This document shows, one piece after another, positions 41,694 through 51,617 of a DNA stretch of 64,000 nt (positions are counted from its first letter, which is position 1; the number at the start of each line of letters is the position of its first letter). Location: assembly GCA_018400295.1 (NCBI GenBank), contig JAGYMZ010000011.1, positions 1 to 64,000 on the forward strand, written 5' to 3'. The notes under the pieces were generated by a model. The model ran no database searches. It saw only the letters and a list, made by a program, of their open reading frames with translations, and had not been told where the DNA came from. Origin of the DNA: Bacteroidales bacterium (GTDB taxonomy: Bacteria; Bacteroidota; Bacteroidia; Bacteroidales; B18-G4). The position numbers were made by a program, and so were the translations under genes.

Positions 41694-42422
41694 ATGGCAC
41701 ATCATAACAATTCGAAAAGTATATCCCAGCAACGTTCGGAAGGGTATTCCCTGTCACGTACCTTTATGTCGGGTGTTTTTATGTGGATGTTCACCGCCCT
41801 GATCGTATCCAGCCTGACTGCATATGTATTTGCTTCGAGCCAGCAATTACTGGGCGCATTGATGAATTTTGAGACCGGGCAGATGACGGTCCTGGGATGG
41901 ATCGTCCTGTTGTCTCCCCTTGGGTTCGTCATGCTGATGTCTTTCCGGTTCAGCAAGCTTTCGGCCGCGTCGCTCACACTGCTTTTTCTGTTGTTTTCCA
42001 TTCTTATGGGGATGAGCCTTAGTTTTATCTTGCTTGCATATACGGCCAGTTCTATCTGGACGACATTCCTGATCACCTCCGGCATGTTCGGGACCATGGC
42101 CGTTCTGGGGTATACTACCAAAACTGACCTGACCCGTTTCGGATCCCTGATGATGATGGGATTGATTGGTTTGATCATCGCCATGGTTGTTAATTTTTTC
42201 ATGCAAAGTTCCATGATGGATTACATCATAAGCATCATTGGCGTATTGATCTTTACGGGTTTAACGGCTTATGATGTGCAGCGATTAAAAAGGATCGGCA
42301 GCGGCACGGAATATGGCCATGAATCGACAAAAAAATTGATCATCATGGGTGCACTGAGGCTATACCTTGATTTTATCAATTTATTTCTATTTTTGCTGCG
42401 CCTATTAGGAAACAGAAAATAA
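41694..42422 (+). CDS. Bax inhibitor-1/YccA family membrane protein
   Basis: Seven TM segments; LTAYDVQRLKRI, ALRLYLDFINLFLFLLRLLG. Confidence 0.93.
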   Translation: MAHHNNSKSISQQRSEGYSLSRTFMSGVFMWMFTALIVSSLTAYVFASSQQLLGALMNFETGQMTVLGWIVLLSPLGFVMLMSFRFSKLSAASLTLLFLLFSILMGMSLSFILLAYTASSIWTTFLITSGMFGTMAVLGYTTKTDLTRFGSLMMMGLIGLIIAMVVNFFMQSSMMDYIISIIGVLIFTGLTAYDVQRLKRIGSGTEYGHESTKKLIIMGALRLYLDFINLFLFLLRLLGNRK

Positions 42423-42450
42423 GATACAGGGATTCATTAAAACACACTTT

Positions 42451-43347
42451 ATGAGAGCTTATCTTTTTCCTGGACAGGGAGCCCAGTATACTGGAATGGG
42501 CAAGGATTTGTTTGACCGGTTTGCTTTAGCCAGGGAAATGTTTGAAAAGGCAAACAAAATATTGAATTTCGAGATCACCGCCATCATGTTTGAGGGGACG
42601 GAAGAAGCGCTGAAACAAACGAAAGTCACCCAGCCGTCGATCTTTCTGCATTCGGTAATTCTGGCGCGTGTTCTGGGGAAGGACTTTAAAGCAGACATGG
42701 TGGCCGGCCATTCCCTGGGTGAGTTTTCTGCCCTGACAGCCAATAAGGTCTTGTCTTTTGAAGACGGCCTGAAACTGGTATACAAAAGGGCGTTGGCAAT
42801 GCAAAAGGCATGTGAAAAACAACCTTCTACCATGGCCGCAGTCCTTGGAATGCAGGATGAAGCGGTGGAAAAAATACTCAAGAACATTGATGCGGTCGTT
42901 GTACCGGCAAATTATAATGGTCCCGGGCAACTGGTTATCTCCGGCTCTGTTAAAGGCGTGGATCTTGCATGTGAAGCGCTGGAGTCTGCAGGTGCCAAAA
43001 GGGTTATACCCCTGAAAGTGGGGGGTGCCTTTCATTCCCCCTTTATGGAACCGGCTGCTGAAGAATTGGCCTTGGCTATTCACCAGACAAGGTTTCACAA
43101 GGGGATTTGCCGTATTTATCAAAATGTCACAGGCCAGCCTGTCAACGATCCTGAAATAATTAAGAAAAACCTTATTGCACAGTTGACTTCCCCGGTAAGA
43201 TGGACCCAAACCTGCCGGAATATGATCGCTGATGGCGCGGTTGAATTTGTAGAGGTTGGACCCGGTAAGGTCTTGCAGGGCCTTGTTAAAAAGGTGAAAA
43301 GGGACGTGAAAGCATACAGTGCGGAAATAAACGATATGGATGTGTGA
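42451..43347 (+). CDS. fabD: Malonyl-CoA:ACP transacylase
   Basis: LFPGQGAQYTGMGKDL, VAGHSLGEFSAL. Confidence 0.97.
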   Translation: MRAYLFPGQGAQYTGMGKDLFDRFALAREMFEKANKILNFEITAIMFEGTEEALKQTKVTQPSIFLHSVILARVLGKDFKADMVAGHSLGEFSALTANKVLSFEDGLKLVYKRALAMQKACEKQPSTMAAVLGMQDEAVEKILKNIDAVVVPANYNGPGQLVISGSVKGVDLACEALESAGAKRVIPLKVGGAFHSPFMEPAAEELALAIHQTRFHKGICRIYQNVTGQPVNDPEIIKKNLIAQLTSPVRWTQTCRNMIADGAVEFVEVGPGKVLQGLVKKVKRDVKAYSAEINDMDV

Positions 43348-43381
43348 TCAACCCGCGGAGCTCAAAAATTCAGCGTGTACA

Positions 43382-44434
43382 TCATCTTTTTTCATACTGG
43401 CTTGAATAGTATTTTTGATAATCCCCTGAGGTTACGTTCCGCATCCATTGTTCATTTTCAAGGTACCATTCCACGGTTTTTTCCATGCCTTCCTCAAAAG
43501 TATGGGCGGGTCTCCAACCCAGTTCCTGTTGTATTTTGGAAGAATCTATGGCATACCGGAGATCATGCCCTGCCCTGTCTTTTACAAAGGTGATCAGTCT
43601 GGCCGATGCACCCTCCTCACGCTTGAGCTTTTTATCCATGATATCGCAAAGAAGCCGGATCAATTCGATGTTTTTCCATTCATTGCTCCCGCCAATGTTG
43701 TATGTTTCTCCCAGTTTGCCTTCGTGGAATATCAGGTCGATGGCTGCAGCATGATCCTCTACATATAGCCAGTCGCGGATATTTTCCCCCTTACCGTATA
43801 CAGGTATGGGTTTGTTGTTCCTGATGTTATTAATGGCCAGGGGAATGAGCTTTTCCGGGAACTGGAAAGGGCCATAATTGTTTGAGCAATTGGACAATAC
43901 TACCGGTAAGCCAAAAGTATGCGCGTAAGCCCTGACAAGGTGGTCGGAACTGGCTTTCGAGGCTGAATAGGGACTTCGGGGATCATAGGGGGTGTTTTCC
44001 GTGAACAGTCCTTCGTTCCCCAGGGAACCGTATACCTCATCGGTGGAAATGTGATAAAAGCGCTTGCCCGCTGCCCGGTTTCCCCAAATATGCCTGAATG
44101 CATTTAACAGATTGACCGTCCCGATGATATTGGTATAAATGAATTCGGTGGGATTGCTGATGGAACGGTCTACATGGGATTCTGCCGCCAAATGGATAAC
44201 CCCGTCAAATGCATGTTTTTCAAACAGACCGGAGATGCGGTTTTCGTCTACAATATCTGCCTTTATGAAATGGTAATTTGGCCGTTTTTCAATATCCCGG
44301 AGGTTTTCAAGATTGCCGGCATAGGTTAGGTCATCCAGATTATAGATCTGGTGATCGGGGTACTTCGTCACAAATAAACGGACCACATGCGATCCGATGA
44401 ACCCGGCTCCCCCGGTAATGAGTATATTTTTCAT
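43382..44434 (-). CDS. rfbB: dTDP-glucose 4,6-dehydratase
   Basis: ILITGGAGFIGSHVVRLF, HISTDEVYGSLG. Confidence 0.96.
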   Translation of the reverse strand: MKNILITGGAGFIGSHVVRLFVTKYPDHQIYNLDDLTYAGNLENLRDIEKRPNYHFIKADIVDENRISGLFEKHAFDGVIHLAAESHVDRSISNPTEFIYTNIIGTVNLLNAFRHIWGNRAAGKRFYHISTDEVYGSLGNEGLFTENTPYDPRSPYSASKASSDHLVRAYAHTFGLPVVLSNCSNNYGPFQFPEKLIPLAINNIRNNKPIPVYGKGENIRDWLYVEDHAAAIDLIFHEGKLGETYNIGGSNEWKNIELIRLLCDIMDKKLKREEGASARLITFVKDRAGHDLRYAIDSSKIQQELGWRPAHTFEEGMEKTVEWYLENEQWMRNVTSGDYQKYYSSQYEKR

Positions 44435-45462
44435 GATTTTTTATTTTTTTGTGCCTGCAGGGATTTTTCCCAGTTCCATGCCGAGAGCATCATCTCATCC
44501 AGGCCTTTTTCTGCTTTCCAGCCGAGTTCCTCATTGGCATGGGTGGTGTCGGCCCATACTTTTTCCACGTCCCCTGGCCTCCGCTGGACGATCTTATGGT
44601 TGAGTTTTATGCCGGAGACCTTTTCAAAGGATTTGATCACTTCAAGGACCGTAAAGCCATTGCCGGTGCCCAGGTTGAATATTTCATACCGGTCCTTGTT
44701 TTGGTTGCGGAGCATACGGTTCATGGCAATTACATGTGCCCGCGCAAGGTCAGCCACGTGAATGTAATCCCGGATGGGTGTTCCGTCGGGGGTGTCGTAG
44801 TCGTTGCCAAAAACACGCAAATGATCCCGTATTCCTGCAGCGGTCTGCGTAATATAAGGAACGAGGTTGTTGGGTGTCCCGACCGGCAGTTCACCGATGA
44901 GGGCCGATCCGTGCGCTCCGATCGGATTAAAGTACCGGAGGGCAATGGCTTTCATACCCGTGGTCCTTACCGTATCTTCAATAATATCCTCGGATATCTT
45001 TTTGGTATTTCCGTATGGGGATTCGGCATCTTTCCGGGGGGCCTTTTCATTGACGGGAAGCTGGTCCGGTTGACCGTAAACCGTGCAGGAAGAAGAGAAT
45101 ACAAGGTTGCTGATCCCGGTTTCCCTCATTGCCTTCAAAAGGTTGATCATGGAGAAAAGATTGTTGTGATAATACTCCAGCGGTTTTTCCACAGACTCCC
45201 CCACGGCTTTCAAAGCGGCAAAATGGATCACTCCGGAAATATCGTTGTGTTTGCTGAAAACTTCCATGGTGGCTTCCGGATCGCGCAGATCGATCTGCTC
45301 AAATAAAGGCTTCTGACCGGTAATTTCTCCGATGGAGTCAATGACATGTTTTTCGGAATTGCACAGGTTGTCAATAACCAATACCCCGAAGCCTTCCTTT
45401 TGAAGTTCGACTGCCGTATGTGAGCCGATATATCCCGTTCCACCGGTAACCAGTATTTTCAT
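44431..45462 (-). CDS. galE: UDP-glucose 4-epimerase
   Basis: ILVTGGTGYIGSHTAVEL, SSSCTVYGQP; 4-bp overlap with rfbB. Confidence 0.96.
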   Translation of the reverse strand: MKILVTGGTGYIGSHTAVELQKEGFGVLVIDNLCNSEKHVIDSIGEITGQKPLFEQIDLRDPEATMEVFSKHNDISGVIHFAALKAVGESVEKPLEYYHNNLFSMINLLKAMRETGISNLVFSSSCTVYGQPDQLPVNEKAPRKDAESPYGNTKKISEDIIEDTVRTTGMKAIALRYFNPIGAHGSALIGELPVGTPNNLVPYITQTAAGIRDHLRVFGNDYDTPDGTPIRDYIHVADLARAHVIAMNRMLRNQNKDRYEIFNLGTGNGFTVLEVIKSFEKVSGIKLNHKIVQRRPGDVEKVWADTTHANEELGWKAEKGLDEMMLSAWNWEKSLQAQKNKKS

Positions 45463-45483
45463 TCGTATAAATATATGAATAAT

Positions 45484-46614
45484 TTATGCATTGGCAAATT
45501 CCAACACAGCCCCGGTAATGTATTCCAGTTGCTGATCATCGAGTTCTGTGCTCATCGGAAGGGAAATAACCCTTTTGGCTAGGTCCTCGGTAACAGGCAG
45601 GTCTCCTTCTGCATATCTGTCATCTTTGTATGCTTTTTGCAGATGCAGGGGGACAGGATAATAGATCATGGCCGGAATATTTTTTCCCCTGAGATGCTCC
45701 TGTAGCTGATCCCGGTCCAGATCATACGTTTTCAATGTATACTGATGGAAAACATGCGTGGATGCTTTAAAACGGGCGGGGGTGTTAATTTTTTCGCAGG
45801 AGCTCAGTGCGCTGTCGTAATAAGAAGCGGCCCTGTTCCGCTCTTTGGCATATTCATCCAGATGGGGTAACTTCACTTTCAAGACTGCTGCCTGTATGGT
45901 ATCCAGTCGTGAGTTGACACCGATCATGTCGTGATGGTATCTTTTTTTCATCCCGTGGTTGACGATGGCACGCATATTTTCTGCATACCTGTCGTCATTG
46001 GTGAAAATTGCCCCGCCGTCGCCAAAACAACCCAGGTTTTTTGAAGGGAAAAAAGAGGTGCATCCTATGTGACCGATGGTGCCTGCTTTTTTGGATGATC
46101 CGTTGCTGAAGGTGAAATCTGCGCCCATGGCCTGACATGCGTCTTCAATCACAAAAAGATCATTTTCTTTAGCGATGTCCATAATGGCTTCCATATCGGC
46201 ACATTGACCAAACAGGTGGACCGGGACAATGGCTTTGGTCTTGTGCGTGATGGCCTTCCGGATGGCGTCCGGATCCAGGTTGAAGGTGTTGGGGTCAACA
46301 TCAACCAGCACCGGCTTGAGGCCCAACACCGCAATGACTTCCGCGGTGGCAATGAATGTGAATGAAGCCGTAATAACCTCGTCACCAGGCTTTAAGCCAA
46401 GAGCCATCATGGAAACCATAAGGGCATCCGTCCCGTTGCCGCATGGAATGACGTGCCTGACGCCAAGGTATCTTTCCATGTCTTTACTGAATTCATGAAC
46501 GGCCGGGCCATTTATAAATTTACAGGAATCAATGACTTCCTGAATGGATCCATCAATTTCGTCTTTGATCTTTAAATACTGGTTGCGCAGATCAACCATC
46601 TGTATCTGTTTCAT
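45484..46614 (-). CDS. DegT/DnrJ/EryC1-family sugar aminotransferase
   Basis: GNGTDALMVSMMALGLKPGDEVITASFTFIATAEV, FFPSKNLGCFGDGGAIFTND. Confidence 0.95.
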   Translation of the reverse strand: MKQIQMVDLRNQYLKIKDEIDGSIQEVIDSCKFINGPAVHEFSKDMERYLGVRHVIPCGNGTDALMVSMMALGLKPGDEVITASFTFIATAEVIAVLGLKPVLVDVDPNTFNLDPDAIRKAITHKTKAIVPVHLFGQCADMEAIMDIAKENDLFVIEDACQAMGADFTFSNGSSKKAGTIGHIGCTSFFPSKNLGCFGDGGAIFTNDDRYAENMRAIVNHGMKKRYHHDMIGVNSRLDTIQAAVLKVKLPHLDEYAKERNRAASYYDSALSSCEKINTPARFKASTHVFHQYTLKTYDLDRDQLQEHLRGKNIPAMIYYPVPLHLQKAYKDDRYAEGDLPVTEDLAKRVISLPMSTELDDQQLEYITGAVLEFANA

Positions 46615-46784
46615 GGGAATGTTTTTACGGTTATTTAATGGTATGGTGTAATGACTACGGTTGCAAAATTATGGATATTTGGCTGGTAAAAAAGTCTGAA
46701 CGGTTAAATTATTGCATTTTCTGCCATTTTTAGCCCCTTTTGACCCCATGCCAAAACTCATTGCCATTGGAATACGGTTTTCCA

Positions 46785-46792
46785 TATCTTTG
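46785..46792 (+). promoter_or_regulatory. Bacteroidota-type -7 promoter element TATCTTTG
   Basis: Exact TAnnTTTG match, 115 bp upstream of the 46908 ATG. Confidence 0.55.
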
Positions 46793-46907
46793 CGTTATAA
46801 ATATAGCGCTTAACGGATGGTGTGTGATATGTCTGCAGCCGGAGTTCCGGCGGATAAGTCCACGACAGCTGATGCCTTCCGTTTATATGAACCGTTAACC
46901 CTTTGGT

Positions 46908-47666
46908 ATGTATTTCAGGAAGGTCCTCTTTTTTATGCTGATGTTGCCTGTGGGCTTTGTTTCTGGCCAGGTGAGCATCAAAGATTCATCCATTTTGGTC
47001 CCTATGGTCTATGGCTTTTATGGGTACCAGTCCCCTGCAGGCGATATGGCCGACCGTTTCGGAGGCAATTCGGCGGTGGGCCCCGGGGTCCAGTTTAAAT
47101 TGAAGTCCGGTTTCATGTTCGGAATGGAATATAATTTCCTTTGGGGAAACAGGGTAAAGAATGCAGACCAAATCCTGAGCAATTTGCTTACGGCTGACGG
47201 ACAGGTGATCTCCATGGAAGGGACCTATGCATTGTTTGACCTGTTCGAAAGAGGGTACACCGTAACCGGGCATGTTGGCAAACTCTTTCCTGTGCTGTCA
47301 CCGAATCCGAACTCGGGCTTTTTTGTTAAAGTGGGTGCCGGATATATGCAGCACTGGATACGCGCGCAGGTCAAAGATGTGAGTGTTCCCTGGCTGGATG
47401 GTGATTATGAAAAAGGGTACGACAGACTTTCAGCCGGGTTCATGGTGAATGAGTTTGTCGGTTATATGTACCTGAGCAATACGAGATTGCTGAATTTTTA
47501 TGTGGGTTTGGAATTCATACAGGCATGGACGAGAAGCCAGCGGGAGGTTAATTTTGATAGCGGGATGAAAGACGATGCGGCGCGCTTTGACGCATTGAAC
47601 GGGTTCAAAATTGGCTGGATCATTCCCATATACAAGCGTACGCCGGAAGAATTCTATTATTATTAA
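46908..47666 (+). CDS. Conserved exported, probable outer-membrane protein
   Basis: Signal peptide VLFFMLMLPVGFVSGQ; beta-strand-like pattern. Confidence 0.65.
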   Translation: MYFRKVLFFMLMLPVGFVSGQVSIKDSSILVPMVYGFYGYQSPAGDMADRFGGNSAVGPGVQFKLKSGFMFGMEYNFLWGNRVKNADQILSNLLTADGQVISMEGTYALFDLFERGYTVTGHVGKLFPVLSPNPNSGFFVKVGAGYMQHWIRAQVKDVSVPWLDGDYEKGYDRLSAGFMVNEFVGYMYLSNTRLLNFYVGLEFIQAWTRSQREVNFDSGMKDDAARFDALNGFKIGWIIPIYKRTPEEFYYY

Positions 47667-47678
47667 TCCTCGGTTGCC

Positions 47679-48938
47679 ATGCAGTTCCTGTATGATCTTT
47701 CAATTTTTTTTTACGGATGTACGATAAGGCTCGCAAGCCTTTTTAATAAGAAGGCAAGGCGATGGATAATCGGCCGGAAAGGACTCATGGGCAGGATCCA
47801 AAGGGACTTCCCCTGTGATCACCGCATAATATGGTTCCACTGCGCATCGCTGGGGGAATTTGAACAGGGGAAACCGGTTATGGAAAAGATCAGGAAACGG
47901 TATCCGGGACGCAAGATGCTGATCACTTTTTTTTCTCCGTCCGGATACGAGATCCGCAAGGATTATGCCGGTGCTGATTTTGTTTATTATTTGCCCCTGG
48001 ATACACCGCTCAATGCAAAAAGGTTCGTCGAAGCCATCAATCCCGAAATGGCTGTTTTTGTGAAATACGAATTCTGGTTCAATTATTTTCGCGCGTTGAA
48101 TGAAAGAAATATTCCCCTGCTTCTGATCTCTGCCCATTTCAGGCCGGATCAGCGTTTTTTTAAATGGTATGGCCGCTGGTTCAGGAAAGGGCTGAAGAGG
48201 ATTGACCGGATTTTTGTTCAGCATCCGGATTCTGTTGAATTGCTGAAAAGCACCGGGTACCATGATGTGGATTATGCAGGGGATACCCGTTTCGACAGGG
48301 TTGTACAAACGGTGAAGGGATCAGGGGATATGCCCGCGGTCCGAAAATTTTTGGATGGAAAACGGGCCTTTGTTGCCGGCAGTTCCTGGCCTCCCGATGA
48401 AACCATTTTTCTTCCCCTGCTGGATGCCGAAGGAATTGATCTGAAAATGATCATTGCTCCTCATGATGTATCGCGGGAAAGGATAGAACAGATCCGTAAA
48501 AGCATACATGAAAAGGTGATCCTGTATTCGGAAATGGATAACAGGACCCATTTTAAGGAGCGTGTGCTTATCGTCGATGCCGTTGGCCCGCTGAAGCAAA
48601 TTTACCGGTATGCCCATATCGCATACATCGGCGGTGCCTTTGGTTCGGGCCTGCATAATATCCTGGAAGCGGCGGCTTTTGGCAAACCTGTGATCTTCGG
48701 GCCGGACCATGCTGCGTTCTGGGAAGCCGGTGCATTGATAAAGCACGGTGGGGCGTTCAGCGTCGAGTCTGCCGGAGAATTTCTGAACATCTTCCGGGAT
48801 CTGTGGCATCATGAAGAAAAGTATGAAAAAGCAGGCGCTGCCTGCACCCGGTTTGTCCGGAAGAATTCCGGAGCCGCGCAAATAATCGTGGATAAGATGA
48901 AACCGTATATGAGCGGGTATGAACAGGACAACACGTAA
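47679..48938 (+). CDS. waaA: 3-deoxy-D-manno-octulosonic acid (Kdo) transferase
   Basis: WFHCASLGEFEQGKPVMEKIRKRYPGRKMLITFFSPSGYE, GSGLHNILEAAAFGKPVIFGP. Confidence 0.95.
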   Translation: MQFLYDLSIFFYGCTIRLASLFNKKARRWIIGRKGLMGRIQRDFPCDHRIIWFHCASLGEFEQGKPVMEKIRKRYPGRKMLITFFSPSGYEIRKDYAGADFVYYLPLDTPLNAKRFVEAINPEMAVFVKYEFWFNYFRALNERNIPLLLISAHFRPDQRFFKWYGRWFRKGLKRIDRIFVQHPDSVELLKSTGYHDVDYAGDTRFDRVVQTVKGSGDMPAVRKFLDGKRAFVAGSSWPPDETIFLPLLDAEGIDLKMIIAPHDVSRERIEQIRKSIHEKVILYSEMDNRTHFKERVLIVDAVGPLKQIYRYAHIAYIGGAFGSGLHNILEAAAFGKPVIFGPDHAAFWEAGALIKHGGAFSVESAGEFLNIFRDLWHHEEKYEKAGAACTRFVRKNSGAAQIIVDKMKPYMSGYEQDNT

Positions 48939-48950
48939 AACATTTCAACC

Positions 48951-50396
48951 ATGAAAGCAAACATAGACCTTAAAAAGAAAATGCCTCCGGATATTCCCGG
49001 TTATATTGTGATGGTATTCGGGCCTGGCGAGATCGATTCGCTTGGTTTGAATGAAAAGGAGGCATCATTTGCCAAAAGCATCATAAAAAAGGATGAATCC
49101 GGAGTGGTATCTTTAAACAGGTACGATCAGAAAATATTCGTACATTACATCAAAGCTCACCACAACCGGGATGCTTTCCTGGAAAATTGCAGAAAAGCCG
49201 GGGACCAGGTGCTTTCGTATATCAGGGATCATGGCCTGGACCGGATCTATCTTGCGGATAAACCGGAGAGTCCGGATGAAGTCCTGGCCTATTGCGAGGG
49301 CATGGTGCTGGGCAGTTATACGTTCGATAAATACAAGACAGAAAATAAGGATAGGAAAGGCCGACTGAAAAGCCTGGTTCTGGTTTCCACCCAAATACCG
49401 GAGTCTCGTGTGCGCCGTCTGAATAATCTGCTGGATGCGGTATTGTTTTGCCGTGACCTTGTCAATGAGCCGGTATCCCATTTGAATGCCGTCAGAATGG
49501 CAGAACGAATGAAAGAAAAGGGAGAAGCTGCCGGAATGAATGTTGAGGTGTTCAGTAAAAAGAAGATCGAATCTCTCAAAATGGGTGGAATTCTGGCTGT
49601 TAACCGCGGGAGCACGGATCCGCCTACTTTTACCATGATGGAATGGAAACCGGAGGGACCGGTCAATGAAAAGCCCGTTGTTTTGGTGGGGAAAGGGGTT
49701 GTTTTTGATACGGGAGGCATGAATATAAAGGTGGGGAGTTATATGGAAGACATGAAATGCGATATGGCCGGTGCTGCTACCATGGCCTCTGTGGCATGTG
49801 CTGTGGCCAGGAACCGCCTCCCGGTTCATTTGATCACCCTCATCCCGGCAACCGATAACCGGCTTAACGGAAATGCTTACGTTCCGGGGGATGTCATTAA
49901 AATGCATAACGGGATGACCGTGGAGATCGTGAATACCGATGCAGAAGGAAGGATGATCCTGGCCGACGCGCTCAGCTATGCTTCCGGGTATGACCCGGGA
50001 TTGGTTATTGATGCCGCGACCCTTACCGGTTCGGCTTCCAGGGCCATTGGGGATGTCGGTATCGTTGCCATGCACAAGGATGCGGAGAAGGAAATGAAGC
50101 AATTAAAGATGCATGGTGAGCGGGTTTATGAGCGGATAGCCGAATTCCCATTCTGGGATGAATACGGTGAACTGATCAAATCTGACGTTGCGGATATTAA
50201 GAACATTGGGGGTAAGTTTGCCGGGATGATCACGGCGGGCAAGTTTCTGGCCCGCTTTACTGCATACCCCTTTATTCATCTCGATATTGCGGGTCCGGCC
50301 TTCCTGGATAAAAAGGATGCATACAGGACCAAAGGAGGAAGCGGGATGGGGGTGAGGTTGCTTTATGAATATATAAAAGGAATGGCCGGCCATTAG
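48951..50396 (+). CDS. M17 leucyl aminopeptidase family
   Basis: LVGKGVVFDTGGMNIKVGSYMEDMKCDMAGAA, NTDAEGRMILADAL. Confidence 0.96.
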   Translation: MKANIDLKKKMPPDIPGYIVMVFGPGEIDSLGLNEKEASFAKSIIKKDESGVVSLNRYDQKIFVHYIKAHHNRDAFLENCRKAGDQVLSYIRDHGLDRIYLADKPESPDEVLAYCEGMVLGSYTFDKYKTENKDRKGRLKSLVLVSTQIPESRVRRLNNLLDAVLFCRDLVNEPVSHLNAVRMAERMKEKGEAAGMNVEVFSKKKIESLKMGGILAVNRGSTDPPTFTMMEWKPEGPVNEKPVVLVGKGVVFDTGGMNIKVGSYMEDMKCDMAGAATMASVACAVARNRLPVHLITLIPATDNRLNGNAYVPGDVIKMHNGMTVEIVNTDAEGRMILADALSYASGYDPGLVIDAATLTGSASRAIGDVGIVAMHKDAEKEMKQLKMHGERVYERIAEFPFWDEYGELIKSDVADIKNIGGKFAGMITAGKFLARFTAYPFIHLDIAGPAFLDKKDAYRTKGGSGMGVRLLYEYIKGMAGH

Positions 50397-50470
50397 ATCT
50401 CAGAAACCAGGATGATCCGGCATGTCTGTATCTTTTATCTTTTCCCCCTGATTTTGGTGATCAGAAATCT

Positions 50471-50478
50471 TATCTTTG
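50471..50478 (+). promoter_or_regulatory. Bacteroidota-type -7 promoter element TATCTTTG
   Basis: Exact TAnnTTTG match, 18 bp before the pdxA ATG. Confidence 0.6.
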
Positions 50479-50495
50479 CGGATTAAACTGTTTTC

Positions 50496-51605
50496 ATGGA
50501 AAAAATCCAAAAAATACACGTTGACAGCAAACCCAAGATTGGCATTACGCATGGCGACATCAACGGAATTGGCTATGAGGTGATAATCAAGGCCTTGAGG
50601 GATCACAGGGTTACAGAGAATTTTACTCCTGTGGTATACGGGCATTCCAAGATCGCTTCTTATCATCGCAAGAGTATTGATGCAGAGGATTTTAATTTTC
50701 AGGGTACCAAGAATGCCGAATCGGCGATACCCCGGAAACCGAACCTTATCAATTGCAGTGATCAGAATGTTAAGATTGAACTGGGCAAGGCCTCGCCAAT
50801 TGCCGGGGAAATGGCATTGATTTCCCTGGAGAAGGCTACCGGTGACCTGAAAAAGGGGGTGATCGATGCGCTTGTCACGGCCCCGATCAATAAAGAGAAT
50901 ATACAGTCGGAACATTTTGATTTTCCGGGGCATACCGAATACCTGGCACAAAAATTCGGCAATACGGATTATATGATGCTTATGGTGAGCCATGGCTTAC
51001 GGATAGGGGTGGCAACCGGCCATATACCTTTGTCTGAAGTGCCCGGGGCGATCAACGCGGAATTGATCATGAAAAAGGTCAGGATCATGAACCGGAGCCT
51101 GATCAGGGATTTCAACATCGGGAAACCCAAAATTGCAGTGTTGGGCCTGAATCCGCATTCCGGGGAAAGGGGCTTACTGGGGGCCGAAGAAGAACATGTC
51201 CTGACCCCCGCCATCACAGCATTGTTTGAAGAAGGCAATTTTGTTTACGGACCGTATCCTGCCGATGGTTTTTTTGGCACAGACACGTATACAAAATTTG
51301 ATGGGATCCTGGCCATGTATCATGACCAGGGTATGATCCCTTTCAAGACCCTGGCTTTCAGGGACGGTGTGAATTTCACCGCCGGATTGCCGGTCGTCAG
51401 GACATCCCCTGCGCACGGCACTGCATATGATCTGGCAGGAAGGAATCTGGCCGACCCGGAGCCTATGAGATCAGCCATATTCACGGCTCTGGACATCATC
51501 CGGAACCGGCGTGAGTTTGATGAGCTTTCGAAAAATCCCTTGCCCGTGACTACCGGGGAGGATGATCATGCCAACACGAGTGAAAAGCGCAACAATAATC
51601 AATAA
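50496..51605 (+). CDS. pdxA: 4-hydroxythreonine-4-phosphate dehydrogenase
   Basis: GITHGDINGIGYEVI, TAPINKENI, GHTEYLA, MYHDQGMIPFK. Confidence 0.95.
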   Translation: MEKIQKIHVDSKPKIGITHGDINGIGYEVIIKALRDHRVTENFTPVVYGHSKIASYHRKSIDAEDFNFQGTKNAESAIPRKPNLINCSDQNVKIELGKASPIAGEMALISLEKATGDLKKGVIDALVTAPINKENIQSEHFDFPGHTEYLAQKFGNTDYMMLMVSHGLRIGVATGHIPLSEVPGAINAELIMKKVRIMNRSLIRDFNIGKPKIAVLGLNPHSGERGLLGAEEEHVLTPAITALFEEGNFVYGPYPADGFFGTDTYTKFDGILAMYHDQGMIPFKTLAFRDGVNFTAGLPVVRTSPAHGTAYDLAGRNLADPEPMRSAIFTALDIIRNRREFDELSKNPLPVTTGEDDHANTSEKRNNNQ

Positions 51606-51617
51606 GGGGAAAGATCA

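Noticed and set aside
46817-47098. 93-aa ORF overlapping the start of the 46908 gene
   Set aside because: Overlaps a gene with a clear signal peptide in another frame; kept only as a possible uORF note
49113-50102. 329-aa minus-strand ORF opposite the aminopeptidase
   Set aside because: Antisense shadow, His/Ile-rich, no motifs
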